A stretch of DNA of 64,000 bases from Fischerella sp. PCC 9605 (GTDB taxonomy: Bacteria; Cyanobacteriota; Cyanobacteriia; Cyanobacteriales; Nostocaceae), in assembly GCF_000517105.1 (NCBI RefSeq), contig NZ_KI912154.1, positions 1 to 64,000 on the forward strand, in the 5' to 3' direction. The position numbers and the translations under genes were made by a program. The notes beneath the pieces were generated by a model. It saw nothing but the letters and a program-made list of their open reading frames with translations, was not told where the DNA came from and ran no database searches. This document shows, piece after piece, positions 1-7,873 of this stretch (position 1 is the stretch's first letter; each line of letters starts with the position of its first letter).

Positions 1-375
1 AACCCCATCTCTGTCAGCAATCAAACAACCTCTGTAACCACACAAGTCCAGCAAGGGATACCAATCTGAGCAATTACGTGACAGGCGAGTAACATCATAA
101 GAGAGGATAATCCCTACTAATCCTAAAGTTACCTGGGCTAACAGTTCTTTAAAGCCTGGTCGCTGTTCTGCGCTGGCGGCGGTAATACCTAGATCAGTGT
201 CAATTACCTCAATGTTATTATCCGACCAGCCCAGTTCTATAGCTCGCTGACGCAGAGCGTATTGCAGACGCAAACTCTCCTGATTGCTGATTAATTGATG
301 TGGGGTAGACTGACGAATGTAGATTATCGCTTTGCGGTTCAGGTGTTGGAGTGTTACTAGCTCTGAGGTACTCAT
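1..375 (-). CDS. Serine recombinase, N-terminal part (runs off left edge)
   Basis: The frame is open from an ATG at 373-375 to the left edge (125 codons). Near the N-terminus the motif YIRQST gives the Y-x-R-x-S signature of serine recombinases, with the nucleophilic Ser. Further in, SYDVTRLSRN matches the resolvase-fold motif around the conserved Arg residues. The C-terminal DNA-binding part lies outside the window, so it cannot be sorted into resolvase or large integrase. It is the last of three minus-strand genes with overlapping ends (415-690, 218-472, then this), which suggests one mobile cassette. Call is firm at family level. Confidence 0.85.
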   Translation of the reverse strand, partial: MSTSELVTLQHLNRKAIIYIRQSTPHQLISNQESLRLQYALRQRAIELGWSDNNIEVIDTDLGITAASAEQRPGFKELLAQVTLGLVGIILSYDVTRLSRNCSDWYPLLDLCGYRGCLIADRDGV

Positions 376-472
376 AAATTACCTCCTGGAAGACGGTTTG
401 TAGTTCGTCTGTGATTACTTCTTGGAGTGCTGGGGTGAGGCGTTCCCAGATCTCACGGGGTGGGATTGACAT
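218..472 (-). CDS. Small protein of the recombinase cassette
   Basis: 84 residues beginning MSIPPREIWERLTPALQEV. The first ~36 residues look like a real acidic, helical small protein. The rest, after about residue 38, is read from DNA that also encodes the recombinase N-terminus in another frame, so about 158 bp are shared. The gene lies between the DUF5372-like gene and the recombinase, overlapping both, which points to translational coupling. No function can be assigned from sequence. A helper of the recombinase is an inference from position only. Confidence 0.5.
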   Translation of the reverse strand: MSIPPREIWERLTPALQEVITDELQTVFQEVIYEYLRASNTPTPEPQSDNLHSSVYPTSINQQSGEFASAIRSASASYRTGLVG

Positions 473-690
473 AAAACCTCACATTGTTTGGCTAACGTGA
501 CTAACTCAGTCACACTCTCTAATGTGAGCTTAGTACGTAAATACTGTTTTGGGAGAGCTAATTGGGTTGCTGATAAAGGAATGCGTAAGCGCATATGACC
601 TCGATAGGCTACTACCGCATGACCCTCACCACTTGGCGGGGTTGATATGGATATCACTGCAAACCTTCGCCCAAATAGTGGGTGCATCAC
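415..690 (-). CDS. DUF5372-like small protein
   Basis: 91 residues from a GTG at 688-690, followed directly by an ATG. The N-terminus MMHPLFGRRFAVIS resembles the HPLxGRxFEV start of the DUF5372 family (recalled, not searched). The frame stays open about 20 codons further upstream, so the start is uncertain. Its 3' end overlaps the next small gene, which overlaps the recombinase, forming a compact three-gene set. Function unknown; the association with a recombinase suggests a mobile element. Confidence 0.55.
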   Translation of the reverse strand: MMHPLFGRRFAVISISTPPSGEGHAVVAYRGHMRLRIPLSATQLALPKQYLRTKLTLESVTELVTLAKQCEVLCQSHPVRSGNASPQHSKK

Positions 691-765
691 ATCAGTTACT
701 TCTATGTCAGTTAAGTTTGCTGATGGGTTCTTGAGATGGGCATTAAGTAATGGTTTCGTTTGGTA

Positions 766-891
766 TCACAACAACTGCATCAATCTCAAATCACACGCTG
801 CTCCTTCATGAGCAAAATCAATTGCTAATTGCCGTCCCAATCCTTGTGATACCCCTGTGATTAAGGCATACTTTCCTTGTAATCTGTTCAT
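766..891 (-). pseudogene. Truncated short-chain dehydrogenase (N-terminal fragment 1)
   Basis: 41 codons starting [20 protein letters not shown], which is the first beta strand and the TGxxxGxG NAD(P)-binding turn of the SDR family. After HEGAA the sequence becomes unrelated to SDRs and stops. An intact SDR has about 250 residues, so this is a remnant. The break at about 785-800 probably marks the end of the recombinase cassette that lies just to the left. Confidence 0.75.
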
Positions 892-906
892 ATCTGCAAA
901 CCTTCA

Positions 907-1014
907 TTATGAAAGTTGTTGGTTATATCCTTTTTGAGCTAATTGCCGAGAAGTTTCAAATCCTAAACCGCGATTTGCACCTGTGACTACTGCAATTTTT
1001 TGTGTTGTGCTCAT
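907..1014 (-). pseudogene. Truncated short-chain dehydrogenase (N-terminal fragment 2)
   Basis: 35 codons starting MSTTQKIAVVTGANRGLGFE, a second and different SDR N-terminus with the TGANRGLG cofactor turn. It stops after QKGYNQQLS. It lies only 15 bp from the first fragment, on the same strand. Two SDR starts in a row suggest that a pair of tandem SDR genes was destroyed by deletion. Confidence 0.75.
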
Positions 1015-1046
1015 GATGTTTTTATATGAATAAATTGTTAGATTTG

Positions 1047-1075
1047 GGGTGCGTTAGCGACAAAGTAACGCACCC
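1047..1075. repeat. Hairpin repeat GGGTGCGTTA / TAACGCACCC
   Basis: A 10-bp inverted repeat with a 9-base loop just downstream of the VOC gene. A similar hairpin lies at 44763-44791. It could act as a terminator for the minus-strand VOC gene, but no clear run of T follows, so it is better read as a dispersed hairpin repeat. Confidence 0.6.
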
Positions 1076-1081
1076 TACAAT

Positions 1082-1477
1082 TTATTTGAGAGCGTAGTCT
1101 GGTTTATATTCTACTAGCTCTATTTCATTGCCGTCGGGATCGTTGATGTAAATTCTGTATTTGGTTTCTGGTGCTGACATTATGTAATATTCAATTTTTT
1201 CATCATCAAGCAAATCTTTCATGGCTTCGCCATCTTTAATCACAAAACCGACGTGATTTATACCGATATTTTCATAGGCGATATGCACATGTTCTTGCTC
1301 AGGCTCATCATTAAGAGCAAGATAAAATTGGTTATCACCTAAATGCATCCAGCGTCTGCCATTGTATACGCCTTCTGCGCGTACGTACCAATTAGGAAAC
1401 AAGGTTTGATAAAACTCTTTGCTGATATCTATATTTTCGCAAGAAAGGTTAATGTGTTCAAAGCGAATAAAGTTCAT
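1082..1477 (-). CDS. VOC (glyoxalase/bleomycin-resistance fold) protein
   Basis: 131 residues, normal for a single VOC domain pair. The first beta-alpha-beta-beta-beta module runs from FEHINLSCENIDISKEFY and the second from INHVGFVIKDGE, ending in the DPDGNEIELVEY motif typical of the family. Candidate metal ligands are His8, His75 and a Glu near 118-120. The substrate is unknown; glyoxalase I, dioxygenase and antibiotic-binding members share this fold. It stands alone, with a TCATTAGT-type repeat upstream. Confidence 0.85.
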   Translation of the reverse strand: MNFIRFEHINLSCENIDISKEFYQTLFPNWYVRAEGVYNGRRWMHLGDNQFYLALNDEPEQEHVHIAYENIGINHVGFVIKDGEAMKDLLDDEKIEYYIMSAPETKYRIYINDPDGNEIELVEYKPDYALK

Positions 1478-1560
1478 GTTTCGCTCCTTTTGAATTATTA
1501 GTCATTGGTCATTATTCATTAGTCATTGGTCATAGGTAAAGACAAACGACAAGTAATTAA

Positions 1561-2334
1561 TTACCCTAAGGCAACATCCAAAAACATCATGATTACAAAG
1601 CCTAACATCACACCGATAGTTCCTTCTTTTTCTAATCCTTTGCGATGAGATTCGGGAATGATTTCATCACTAATTACAAACAACATTGCTCCGGCTGCAA
1701 ATGCCATCGCCCAAGGCAAGATAAAATTGGCAATGCTTACCACTCCTGCACCAATTAAACCGCCAATTGGTTCGACTAAACCCGTAAGTAGAGAAACCCA
1801 CAAAGCATAACCTGCTGAATATTGCTCGGTTACTAAAGATAATGCCACTACTAAACCTTCTGGAATATTTTGCAAGCCAATACCCAACGCTACGGGAATT
1901 CCATCTGTAATATTGTTGTTGCCAAAATTCACTCCTACTGCCAATCCTTCAGGGAAGTTGTGAATAGTAATTGCGGCAATAAATAGCCATATTCGCTTTA
2001 AATTACTGCCACGGCTATTTTCTTTACCCTTGAAAAAGTGTTCGTGAGGTAAAAATTTATGCACTAGTTGCAAAAACACTCCGCCTAGCAGTATGCCAAC
2101 AACAATAATCAAAGCTGCACTAGGTTTCGATGCTCCTTGAGAAATAGCTGCTTCGGTTCCCGGTACAATTAACGAGAACGATGTCGCTGCTAACATCACT
2201 CCCCCACCAAACCCCAGCATTATTCCTTGCACTCGCTGCGTGAAATTGATTGGTAACAAAATCGGTAAAGCACCAACTACTGTGGCAAGTCCCGCACATA
2301 AACTGGCGATCGCACCGATAACAAGGCTTTCCAT
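1561..2334 (-). CDS. ZIP family metal transporter (GufA/ZupT type)
   Basis: 257 residues with about eight membrane segments. The two metal-site motifs are visible: HNFPEG at residues 125-130 (TM4) and QNIPEG at 155-160 (TM5), as in bacterial ZIP carriers that import zinc, manganese or iron. A short His-containing loop (PHEHFF) lies at 97-102 between TM3 and TM4. The gene is divergent from a DUF364/DUF4213 chelation protein, and a 15-bp inverted repeat stands about 34 bp before its start, so metal-dependent control is plausible. The metal itself cannot be read from the sequence. Confidence 0.92.
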   Translation of the reverse strand: MESLVIGAIASLCAGLATVVGALPILLPINFTQRVQGIMLGFGGGVMLAATSFSLIVPGTEAAISQGASKPSAALIIVVGILLGGVFLQLVHKFLPHEHFFKGKENSRGSNLKRIWLFIAAITIHNFPEGLAVGVNFGNNNITDGIPVALGIGLQNIPEGLVVALSLVTEQYSAGYALWVSLLTGLVEPIGGLIGAGVVSIANFILPWAMAFAAGAMLFVISDEIIPESHRKGLEKEGTIGVMLGFVIMMFLDVALG

Positions 2335-2367
2335 ATCTGGGGTTCTTTATCCAACTTTATACATAAA

Positions 2368-2382
2368 TCATAATCGTTATGA
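2368..2382. promoter_or_regulatory. Possible Fur/Zur-type operator
   Basis: A 15-bp inverted repeat, TCATAA-TCG-TTATGA, 34-48 bp upstream of the ZIP gene start, in the divergent ZIP/DUF364 region. Its AT-rich 6-3-6 architecture resembles Fur-family boxes, but it is not an exact match to the usual Zur consensus as I recall it. Assignment is an inference. Confidence 0.4.
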
Positions 2383-2547
2383 GTTTAACTTGCAACTATT
2401 CTCAAAAAAATCGCAGGCAAAAAACCTGCCTGCGACGTAAATATTTGTAAATGGCTAAAGAGAGTAATTTTTCTATTTTCAGTTCTTTGGTTACTGAGGC
2501 TTGCTAGTAATCCTGTTATTGTAACCACAGTAATCAAAGACTAAGCC

Positions 2548-3300
2548 ATGAGAGTACACCCACGCCAAATCTATAATCTGCTGCTAAAGTCAAGCCATAC
2601 GAATCTATTAGTACGAGAGATTATCATCGGGCTAACCTGGACATTGTGCCAAGCAGATGGGATTGGGTTGTGTATGAGTCCTAATCAACCAACGCGCACC
2701 TTACCCTGGTCAGGAACACTTGTGAATATGGCTTTAGCAGATTTAGCACCCTGGCTACAATCGTGGGATAGCTATCAAGCTACTGTTGGCATGGCAGCGA
2801 TTAATGCTGCGATCAATCCATCTTCGCCACTTGTTTGGAAAGCAAAGCCGCTTTCACCTAAAGGTTCGGCGAATCTTGCTGTTTTTGAGCATTTTCTACC
2901 GTTGATTCGGGGGAAACGAGTAGTGGTAATTGGGCGCTATCCTGGGCTATCTGAGTATGAACAAGAAATAGACTTAACGGTACTCGAACGTCAACCGAAT
3001 ACCCAGGACTTACCCGATACCGCTTGTGAGTATCTTTTACCCGAAGCAGATTGGGTGTTTCTTACGGCAACCTCTATTGTAAATAAGACATTTCCGCGTT
3101 TGGTTGACTTATCGCAAAATGCGAAATTAGTATTGATGGGACCGACTGTACCTTGGTTGCCAGATTTAGCGGATATGGGGATCGATTATTTAGCAGGTGT
3201 TGCTGTCACCCATCCAGAGGCATTACGTCAGACAATAGCCGAGGGTGGAGGCATCAGAATTTTTGACACAGGGGTGCAATATCGGCTTCTAGAACTTTGA
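2548..3300 (+). CDS. DUF4213/DUF364 putative metal-chelation protein
   Basis: 250 residues. The N-terminal part (about 1-90, including RTLPWSGTLVNMALADLAPW and ATVGMAAINAAINP) matches the DUF4213 enolase-N-like domain. The C-terminal part (about 100-250, with KRVVVIGRYPGL, DWVFLTATSIVNKT and LMGPTVPW) matches DUF364, a Rossmann-like putative heavy-metal chelation domain. Such proteins often sit near metal transport or cofactor genes. Here the divergent neighbour is a ZIP transporter, supporting a role in handling a metal. The exact biochemical role of the family is unknown. Confidence 0.8.
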   Translation: MRVHPRQIYNLLLKSSHTNLLVREIIIGLTWTLCQADGIGLCMSPNQPTRTLPWSGTLVNMALADLAPWLQSWDSYQATVGMAAINAAINPSSPLVWKAKPLSPKGSANLAVFEHFLPLIRGKRVVVIGRYPGLSEYEQEIDLTVLERQPNTQDLPDTACEYLLPEADWVFLTATSIVNKTFPRLVDLSQNAKLVLMGPTVPWLPDLADMGIDYLAGVAVTHPEALRQTIAEGGGIRIFDTGVQYRLLEL

Positions 3301-3573
3301 CACTCTCCTGGAAAACAGCCGAGGGGATTTTAGTTCATCCTAGTTACTTGCTCTAACAGGTTTTCACCAATTAGAGTAGAGGCTGCCAGTCCTCTAACGT
3401 TACTTTGGGATTGCCCATCCCTAGCTTTTACAAGATTGAGAATATTTATTGTGATACGTCTGTTAGTGGGATGCAATGACCAACTTTCAAGGGTTTTCAG
3501 CCTGCCCTCTTTATAAAGCGATCATTGGTAACAGTCTACTTCCCATTACCTATTATCAGCCTTCTTTAGTGAA

Positions 3574-3912
3574 CTACTGACGAGGAAGTTTTTTGTCCTG
3601 AGGCAAGTAATCAGGGCAATTTATTGCTTCTTGACTGAGAACTTTGGTAGGGTGTATTGCACATTGGAGGTATCGGTTATTTTTAAAATACTGACATTTT
3701 CCGCAGGGAATTTGATGATTGTGCTTAATAGTAAAGATGCGATTAAGTATAGCTTTACTCAAGTTAGAACGTAGTAGAGCTATAACCAAAACTGTAAAGC
3801 CAAGGTAAGCTGACACAATACCTATGACTGCGATACTGGATTGATGAGCCGATGCTGCATTAGAAGGTGCCTGATTCAAAGGCTGCTCGATAATGGTTTC
3901 TTGCTGCTGCAT
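3574..3912 (-). CDS. Small membrane protein with Cys cluster
   Basis: 112 residues. A polar N-terminus rich in Gln and Ser is followed by one membrane helix (about 27-47, SIAVIGIVSAYLGFTVLVIA). The soluble tail has four Cys, CGKC at about 70-73 then Cys at about 83 and 94, as C-x2-C-x9-C-x10-C. That pattern could hold a metal or form disulfides. I do not recognise a named family. Length and composition look like a genuine small cyanobacterial protein. Confidence 0.65.
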   Translation of the reverse strand: MQQQETIIEQPLNQAPSNAASAHQSSIAVIGIVSAYLGFTVLVIALLRSNLSKAILNRIFTIKHNHQIPCGKCQYFKNNRYLQCAIHPTKVLSQEAINCPDYLPQDKKLPRQ

Positions 3913-4365
3913 TTTGCTTCAAAAATTTACTAAATCTGTTCCCTGTATATAATTGCTAACCTGCTATCAATGGCCTGCAAAAATAGTTTCGCTAGTTGCA
4001 TCTGAGGAATACATCCCTCTTGCAGCTAGCTTAGGAAAAATTTATTTAGTTTGTATAAATTGTGGCAAAACAAAACTGTTAAGCCAAGACTAATTAGCTA
4101 TGAAGGTAGTTATTTGTTAGTTGTTAGTTGTTAGTTGTTTGGAACAAGAACCCACCAACCATCAACTACCAACTACCAGCAATCAACAAAAGGTTTATTT
4201 GTGCCGGCCTATTTAGATAAAAGACAAGCAAGATCGAAAAAAAACAGAGCTACTATAGATTAAGTAACTCTTTAGCTGTTACCAGTTAATCTATCTGTAG
4301 GTATGTTTTTTACCTAAAGAAAGGTATGCTGAAGTCAGAGGAAATACAACTAGTTTTGCATAATT
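3913..4365. other. Gene-free stretch with TTAGTTG repeats
   Basis: No credible ORF. Around 4115-4190 a tandem array of TTAGTTG units is followed by its complement (CAACTACCAACTACC), forming a long imperfect inverted repeat. A shorter inverted repeat CTAGTTTCGCTAG-like lies before it. Nothing else recognised. Confidence 0.6.
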
Positions 4366-5163
4366 TCAACTGCGCCGATTTACTAGGGTTGTGCTGGCTT
4401 GATCTACTGGCATCAGGATTACTTCATTGATATTTACATGTGCTGCTCGAGTGACACAGAAAAACACTACATCAGCCACATCATCTGCGGTAAGAGGAGT
4501 GAGTCCTTGGTAAACCTTGTCGGCACGTTCTGTATCACCGTGAAAGCGCACCTCGCTAAATTCCGTTTCTACCATACCAGGGTCAACAGAAGTCACTCTG
4601 ATAGACGTTCCTAACAAATCTTGTTTTAAACCTTCAGAAATGGATTTAACCGCTGCTTTCGTACCACAGTAAACGTTACCTCCAGGATAGGTTTGATGTC
4701 CGGCGATTGAACCAATATTGACCACATGACCGCGATCGCGATTCACCATACCAGGAACAACATAACGGGTGAGGTAGAGTAAACCCTTGATATTGGTATC
4801 AATCATTTCTTCCCAGTCTTGGAAACTGGCTTCGTGAAGTTTATCTAAACCCCGACTTAAACCTGCATTGTTGATGAGAATATCAATGTCAGACCAAGAG
4901 GGAGGCAGGTGAGAAATAGCTGATTCTACGGCAGAGCGATCGCGCACATCTAACTGTAACAAATGAATCTGACCAGACGCGCCATGTAGAGACGCGCCAT
5001 GGCGCGTCTCTACAAGACTGTCTGCCAACTCTTGCAAACGTTCTTGACGCCGCGCTGCCAAAATTAATTTCGCACCAGCACCAGCAAATATTTTGGCACA
5101 AGCAGCACCGATACCACTGCTTGCACCAGTAATAAAAACGATTTGATTTTGTACAGAAAGCAT
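4366..5163 (-). CDS. SDR family NAD(P)-dependent oxidoreductase
   Basis: 265 residues, classical SDR. Visible motifs: TGASSGIG cofactor turn (about 14-21), NNAG (about 97-100), catalytic Ser in NIGSIAG and YCGTK catalytic Tyr-Lys. It resembles the YdfG/serine 3-dehydrogenase branch, which oxidises 3-hydroxy acids or reduces aldehydes, but the substrate is not determined. Between strands 2 and 3 the protein carries an extra segment (VETRHGASLHGASG) encoded by a palindromic repeat at 4986-5013, in frame. The core fold and active site are otherwise intact. Confidence 0.9.
   Translation of the reverse strand: MLSVQNQIVFITGASSGIGAACAKIFAGAGAKLILAARRQERLQELADSLVETRHGASLHGASGQIHLLQLDVRDRSAVESAISHLPPSWSDIDILINNAGLSRGLDKLHEASFQDWEEMIDTNIKGLLYLTRYVVPGMVNRDRGHVVNIGSIAGHQTYPGGNVYCGTKAAVKSISEGLKQDLLGTSIRVTSVDPGMVETEFSEVRFHGDTERADKVYQGLTPLTADDVADVVFFCVTRAAHVNINEVILMPVDQASTTLVNRRS
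4986..5013. repeat. 28-bp perfect palindrome inside the SDR gene
   Basis: Perfect palindrome with half site GTAGAGACGCGCCA, centred on CATG. An identical copy lies between genes at 35019-35046. Here it is read through as part of the SDR coding sequence without a frameshift. A partial half copy (AGACGCGCCATG) directly precedes it. Confidence 0.95.
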
Positions 5164-5186
5164 TGTTAGTTATTTGTCATTGGTGA

Positions 5187-5400
5187 GCCAGCGCGCTCCA
5201 AAGGGGGTCTCCCCCATGTAGACGCGCGCAGCGCGGCTTCGGTGCAGGGTACGACTGGCGTAGACGCCCGCAGGGCGGTGAGCAGCGTGCAGAAAGGGGG
5301 TTCCCCCCATGAGCGACTGCGTAGACGCCCGTTAGGGCGGCTTCTCGCAGAGTAGGGCTTCTCGCAGAGTACCCGTAAGGGTCATTGGTCATTGGTCATT
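5187..5400. repeat. Cluster of palindromic GC-rich repeats
   Basis: Between the SDR gene and the next gene lie several copies of related units: GTAGACGCCCGCAGGGCGG, GTAGACGCCCGTTAGGGCGG, GTAGACGCGCGCAGCGCGG and TTCTCGCAGAGTA twice, plus two AAAGGGGGT..CCCCCATG hairpins. The block ends in TCATTGG heptamers. This is typical dispersed repeat DNA of Nostocales; no gene is credible in it. Confidence 0.85.
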
Positions 5401-5452
5401 TGTCATTGTTTTTACTAATGACAAATGACAAAGGACAAAGGACTAATAATTA

Positions 5453-6307
5453 CTATTTCACTACTTGCATCCGCTGTGTGATCATTGTCATGCCATCTCC
5501 CCGCATGATGACCGCAGAAATCCAATGACTACCAGGCATAGAGGGTGCGCTTCCAACTTTAAATATTCCGCCAGATGAGAGTAATTCCAAATCCACGGGT
5601 GTAGGGCCGAGATATTTGTTTGGTTTAATTGGTTCTTCCAAAGCTGCTCCTAAAAGATATTCATCACCAAGAGGTTCTAGGAGGATCGCGTCAAAATTAT
5701 ACTTTTGACCAACTTTTACCTGTTGTGGTAATTTAAAATCAACTTGAGGTGGCTTGCTACCAGAGGTAATTTGGGTGCGTTCCGACAAAATGTCTTGGCG
5801 GACGATTTTTCCACCTGAAATTTGCTGACGCGATCTAATCGTGGCTGACATAGCCAAGTTTTCACTGTTAGAAGAAGGTAGACCACTAATTTTAGTGACT
5901 GTGTCAGCAATAGTGACATTACCTCGCGATTGCCAAGATTGCAATTGTGTGGTGTATTTCAATTGCGGATATCGCTTCCAAAGTGCAATTAAAGCTTGTT
6001 CCATAGTTTGGCGATTTAATCCATCGCCGTGCGTGAAGTTGGGACTGTAGAACTGCATCACCCCTTTCACATCACCTTGGTTTGCTGCTGCATCAATTTG
6101 CGCTAATAAGTTGGTTAGTTCAGCAGGTGCTTTTGGGGATGTAGTGCTTTGGACGAGTTTCTCGGCTTGTACCAAGTTCCCTGGTGTACTGGCTTGAGCG
6201 CATTTCCAACCAGTTGTAAAACCAATGGTAAGCATGAACAAAAGTACCCAACGGCTGGATGGAAAGCGGGATTGGCGTTTAAATAGAAAGGCGATTAATT
6301 TACGCAT
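5453..6307 (-). CDS. NTF2-like domain protein, exported
   Basis: 284 residues. N-terminal signal or anchor (WVLLFMLTIGFTTGW, about 21-35) with a Cys at 36. Residues about 62-165 (LLAQIDAAANQGDVKGVMQFYSPNF..) match an NTF2/SnoaL-like fold, the 'nuclear transport factor 2 family' seen in many exported cyanobacterial proteins. The C-terminal ~110 residues look beta-rich (VDFKLPQQVKVGQKYNFDAILLEPLG) and may be an Ig-like or carrier domain. No catalytic residues can be named. It is divergent from murG; a cell-envelope role is only suggested by that. Confidence 0.6.
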   Translation of the reverse strand: MRKLIAFLFKRQSRFPSSRWVLLFMLTIGFTTGWKCAQASTPGNLVQAEKLVQSTTSPKAPAELTNLLAQIDAAANQGDVKGVMQFYSPNFTHGDGLNRQTMEQALIALWKRYPQLKYTTQLQSWQSRGNVTIADTVTKISGLPSSNSENLAMSATIRSRQQISGGKIVRQDILSERTQITSGSKPPQVDFKLPQQVKVGQKYNFDAILLEPLGDEYLLGAALEEPIKPNKYLGPTPVDLELLSSGGIFKVGSAPSMPGSHWISAVIMRGDGMTMITQRMQVVK

Positions 6308-6469
6308 TGTTTAGTAAGTTGGTAATTTGACTACATAAGATTTCCCGGCTTTGAGGGTAAAACCCTACAGAAGCAAAACCGTTGCAGATGAATTTCCGAA
6401 ACACTTTACAACAAAGTAGGGAAATTGTTTTATCTTAGTGAAGCTGAACGCTGACATGGTCGTGATTAA

Positions 6470-7543
6470 ATGGTAAACGCACCGATAAGATTATTAATAG
6501 CTGCAAGTGGAACTGGCGGACATTTGTTTCCAGCGATCGCCTTAGCACAGGAATTACCTGATTATCAAATCGAATGGTTGGGAGTTCCCGACCGACTAGA
6601 AACTCAGCTTGTCCCCCAACAGTATAAATTGAATACTATTTCTGTTGAAGGGTTTCAAAAGGGTTTTGGTATCTCATCGCTACTGACTTTAGGTAAACTT
6701 ATTGGTTCGGTTCTGCAAGTCAGAAAACTGTTACAAACAGGCAAATTTCAGGGAGTATTTACTACTGGAGGCTATATTGCCGGGCCTGCAGTAATTGCGG
6801 CGCGATCGCTGGGTATACCTGTAATTCTCCACGAAGCAAATGCCTTACCAGGGAAAGTCACGCGCTTTTTCGGCCCTTGGTGTAGTGCAGTGGCGCTGGG
6901 ATTTGAAGTTGCTGCTAAATATTTACCGCGTGCTAAAACTATCTATACAAGTACGCCAGTGCGATCGCAATTTTTAGAACCAGGAATAGAAGCATCGCTG
7001 GATTTACCCATTCCTGAAAACGTTCCTTTAATCGTCGTTTTTGGTGGTAGTCAAGGCGCGGTGGCGATTAATAAATTGGTGCGCCAGTGTGCGACAGCTT
7101 GGTTTGATGCTGGTGCGTGGGTTGTGCATTTAACAGGAGATAACGATCCAGAAGCTGATAGCCTCAAGCATCCGCAGTATATTTGTTTGCCCTTTTATAA
7201 CAACATGGCGGCGTTGCTGCGACGAGCAAATTTAGCCATTAGTCGTTCCGGCGCGGGTAGTTTAACAGAATTGGCGGTGTGTGGCATACCTGCAATTTTA
7301 ATTCCCTATCCCTTTGCAGCCGAAGACCATCAAACTTACAATGCACAAGTGTTTACCTCAGTCGATGCGGCGTTAATGTTTAAACAGTCAGAGTTAACAG
7401 CCGAGAAGTTGCAAACAGAGGTTTTGCGCTTGTTGCAGTCACCACAAGAGTTACAGGCGATGGGAGAAAAAGTAAAAGCGATCGCACTAGCTGATAGTGC
7501 CCAGAAGTTGGCACAATTGGTGCGTGAGGTAGTGGAGAGGTAG
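6470..7543 (+). CDS. murG: MurG, lipid II-forming GlcNAc transferase
   Basis: 357 residues, full family length. Transfers GlcNAc from UDP-GlcNAc to lipid I to make lipid II at the inner face of the membrane. N-terminal glycine-rich loop GTGGHLFPA (about 14-22), HEANALPGKVTR for the acceptor site, and the C-domain loops GGSQGA and SRSGAGSLTELA with E in the UDP-GlcNAc site are all present. The GT-B fold is complete. A small membrane-protein gene follows after 14 bp, probably cotranscribed. Confidence 0.97.
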   Translation: MVNAPIRLLIAASGTGGHLFPAIALAQELPDYQIEWLGVPDRLETQLVPQQYKLNTISVEGFQKGFGISSLLTLGKLIGSVLQVRKLLQTGKFQGVFTTGGYIAGPAVIAARSLGIPVILHEANALPGKVTRFFGPWCSAVALGFEVAAKYLPRAKTIYTSTPVRSQFLEPGIEASLDLPIPENVPLIVVFGGSQGAVAINKLVRQCATAWFDAGAWVVHLTGDNDPEADSLKHPQYICLPFYNNMAALLRRANLAISRSGAGSLTELAVCGIPAILIPYPFAAEDHQTYNAQVFTSVDAALMFKQSELTAEKLQTEVLRLLQSPQELQAMGEKVKAIALADSAQKLAQLVREVVER

Positions 7544-7557
7544 AAAAACGAAAACAA

Positions 7558-7800
7558 ATGTCTGAAAAACCTGTAAGTCCTTGGCAATTTAAACCTTGGT
7601 GGTGTCAGCCGTGGTCTATCCTACTCACAGGAGTAACGCTAATTGGTAGTAGCTGGTTAATATTTAAGACTGTTTGGTTAACAGTTCTGATCTCGATTCC
7701 TGTACTTGTATGGATGGGCTTTTTCTTATTAATTTGGCCGCAACTGATAATTCGCAGTGGTATTTTAGATTCCTATCAGTTGCCAACAGATGAAAGTTAA
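7558..7800 (+). CDS. Small two-helix membrane protein downstream of murG
   Basis: 80 residues starting MSEKPVSPWQFKPWWCQPWS, then two membrane helices (about 21-39 and 41-60). It looks like the small cyanobacterial DUF6737 family (recalled, not searched). It begins 14 bp after murG on the same strand, so likely in one transcript. Function unknown. Confidence 0.65.
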   Translation: MSEKPVSPWQFKPWWCQPWSILLTGVTLIGSSWLIFKTVWLTVLISIPVLVWMGFFLLIWPQLIIRSGILDSYQLPTDES

Positions 7801-7873
7801 TTGTTGGTAGTTGGTAGTTGGTAGTTGATGGTTTATTTTTCCAAACAACAAACAACAAACAACAAACAACGAA
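7801..7873. repeat. Inverted TTGGTAG / CAAACAA tandem repeats
   Basis: A TTGGTAGTTGGTAG tandem array is followed by a CAACAAACAACAAACAAC array; the two pair roughly, so a hairpin forms between the convergent membrane-protein and DUF1338 genes. Similar blocks occur at 31395-31440 and 58040-58110. Confidence 0.8.
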
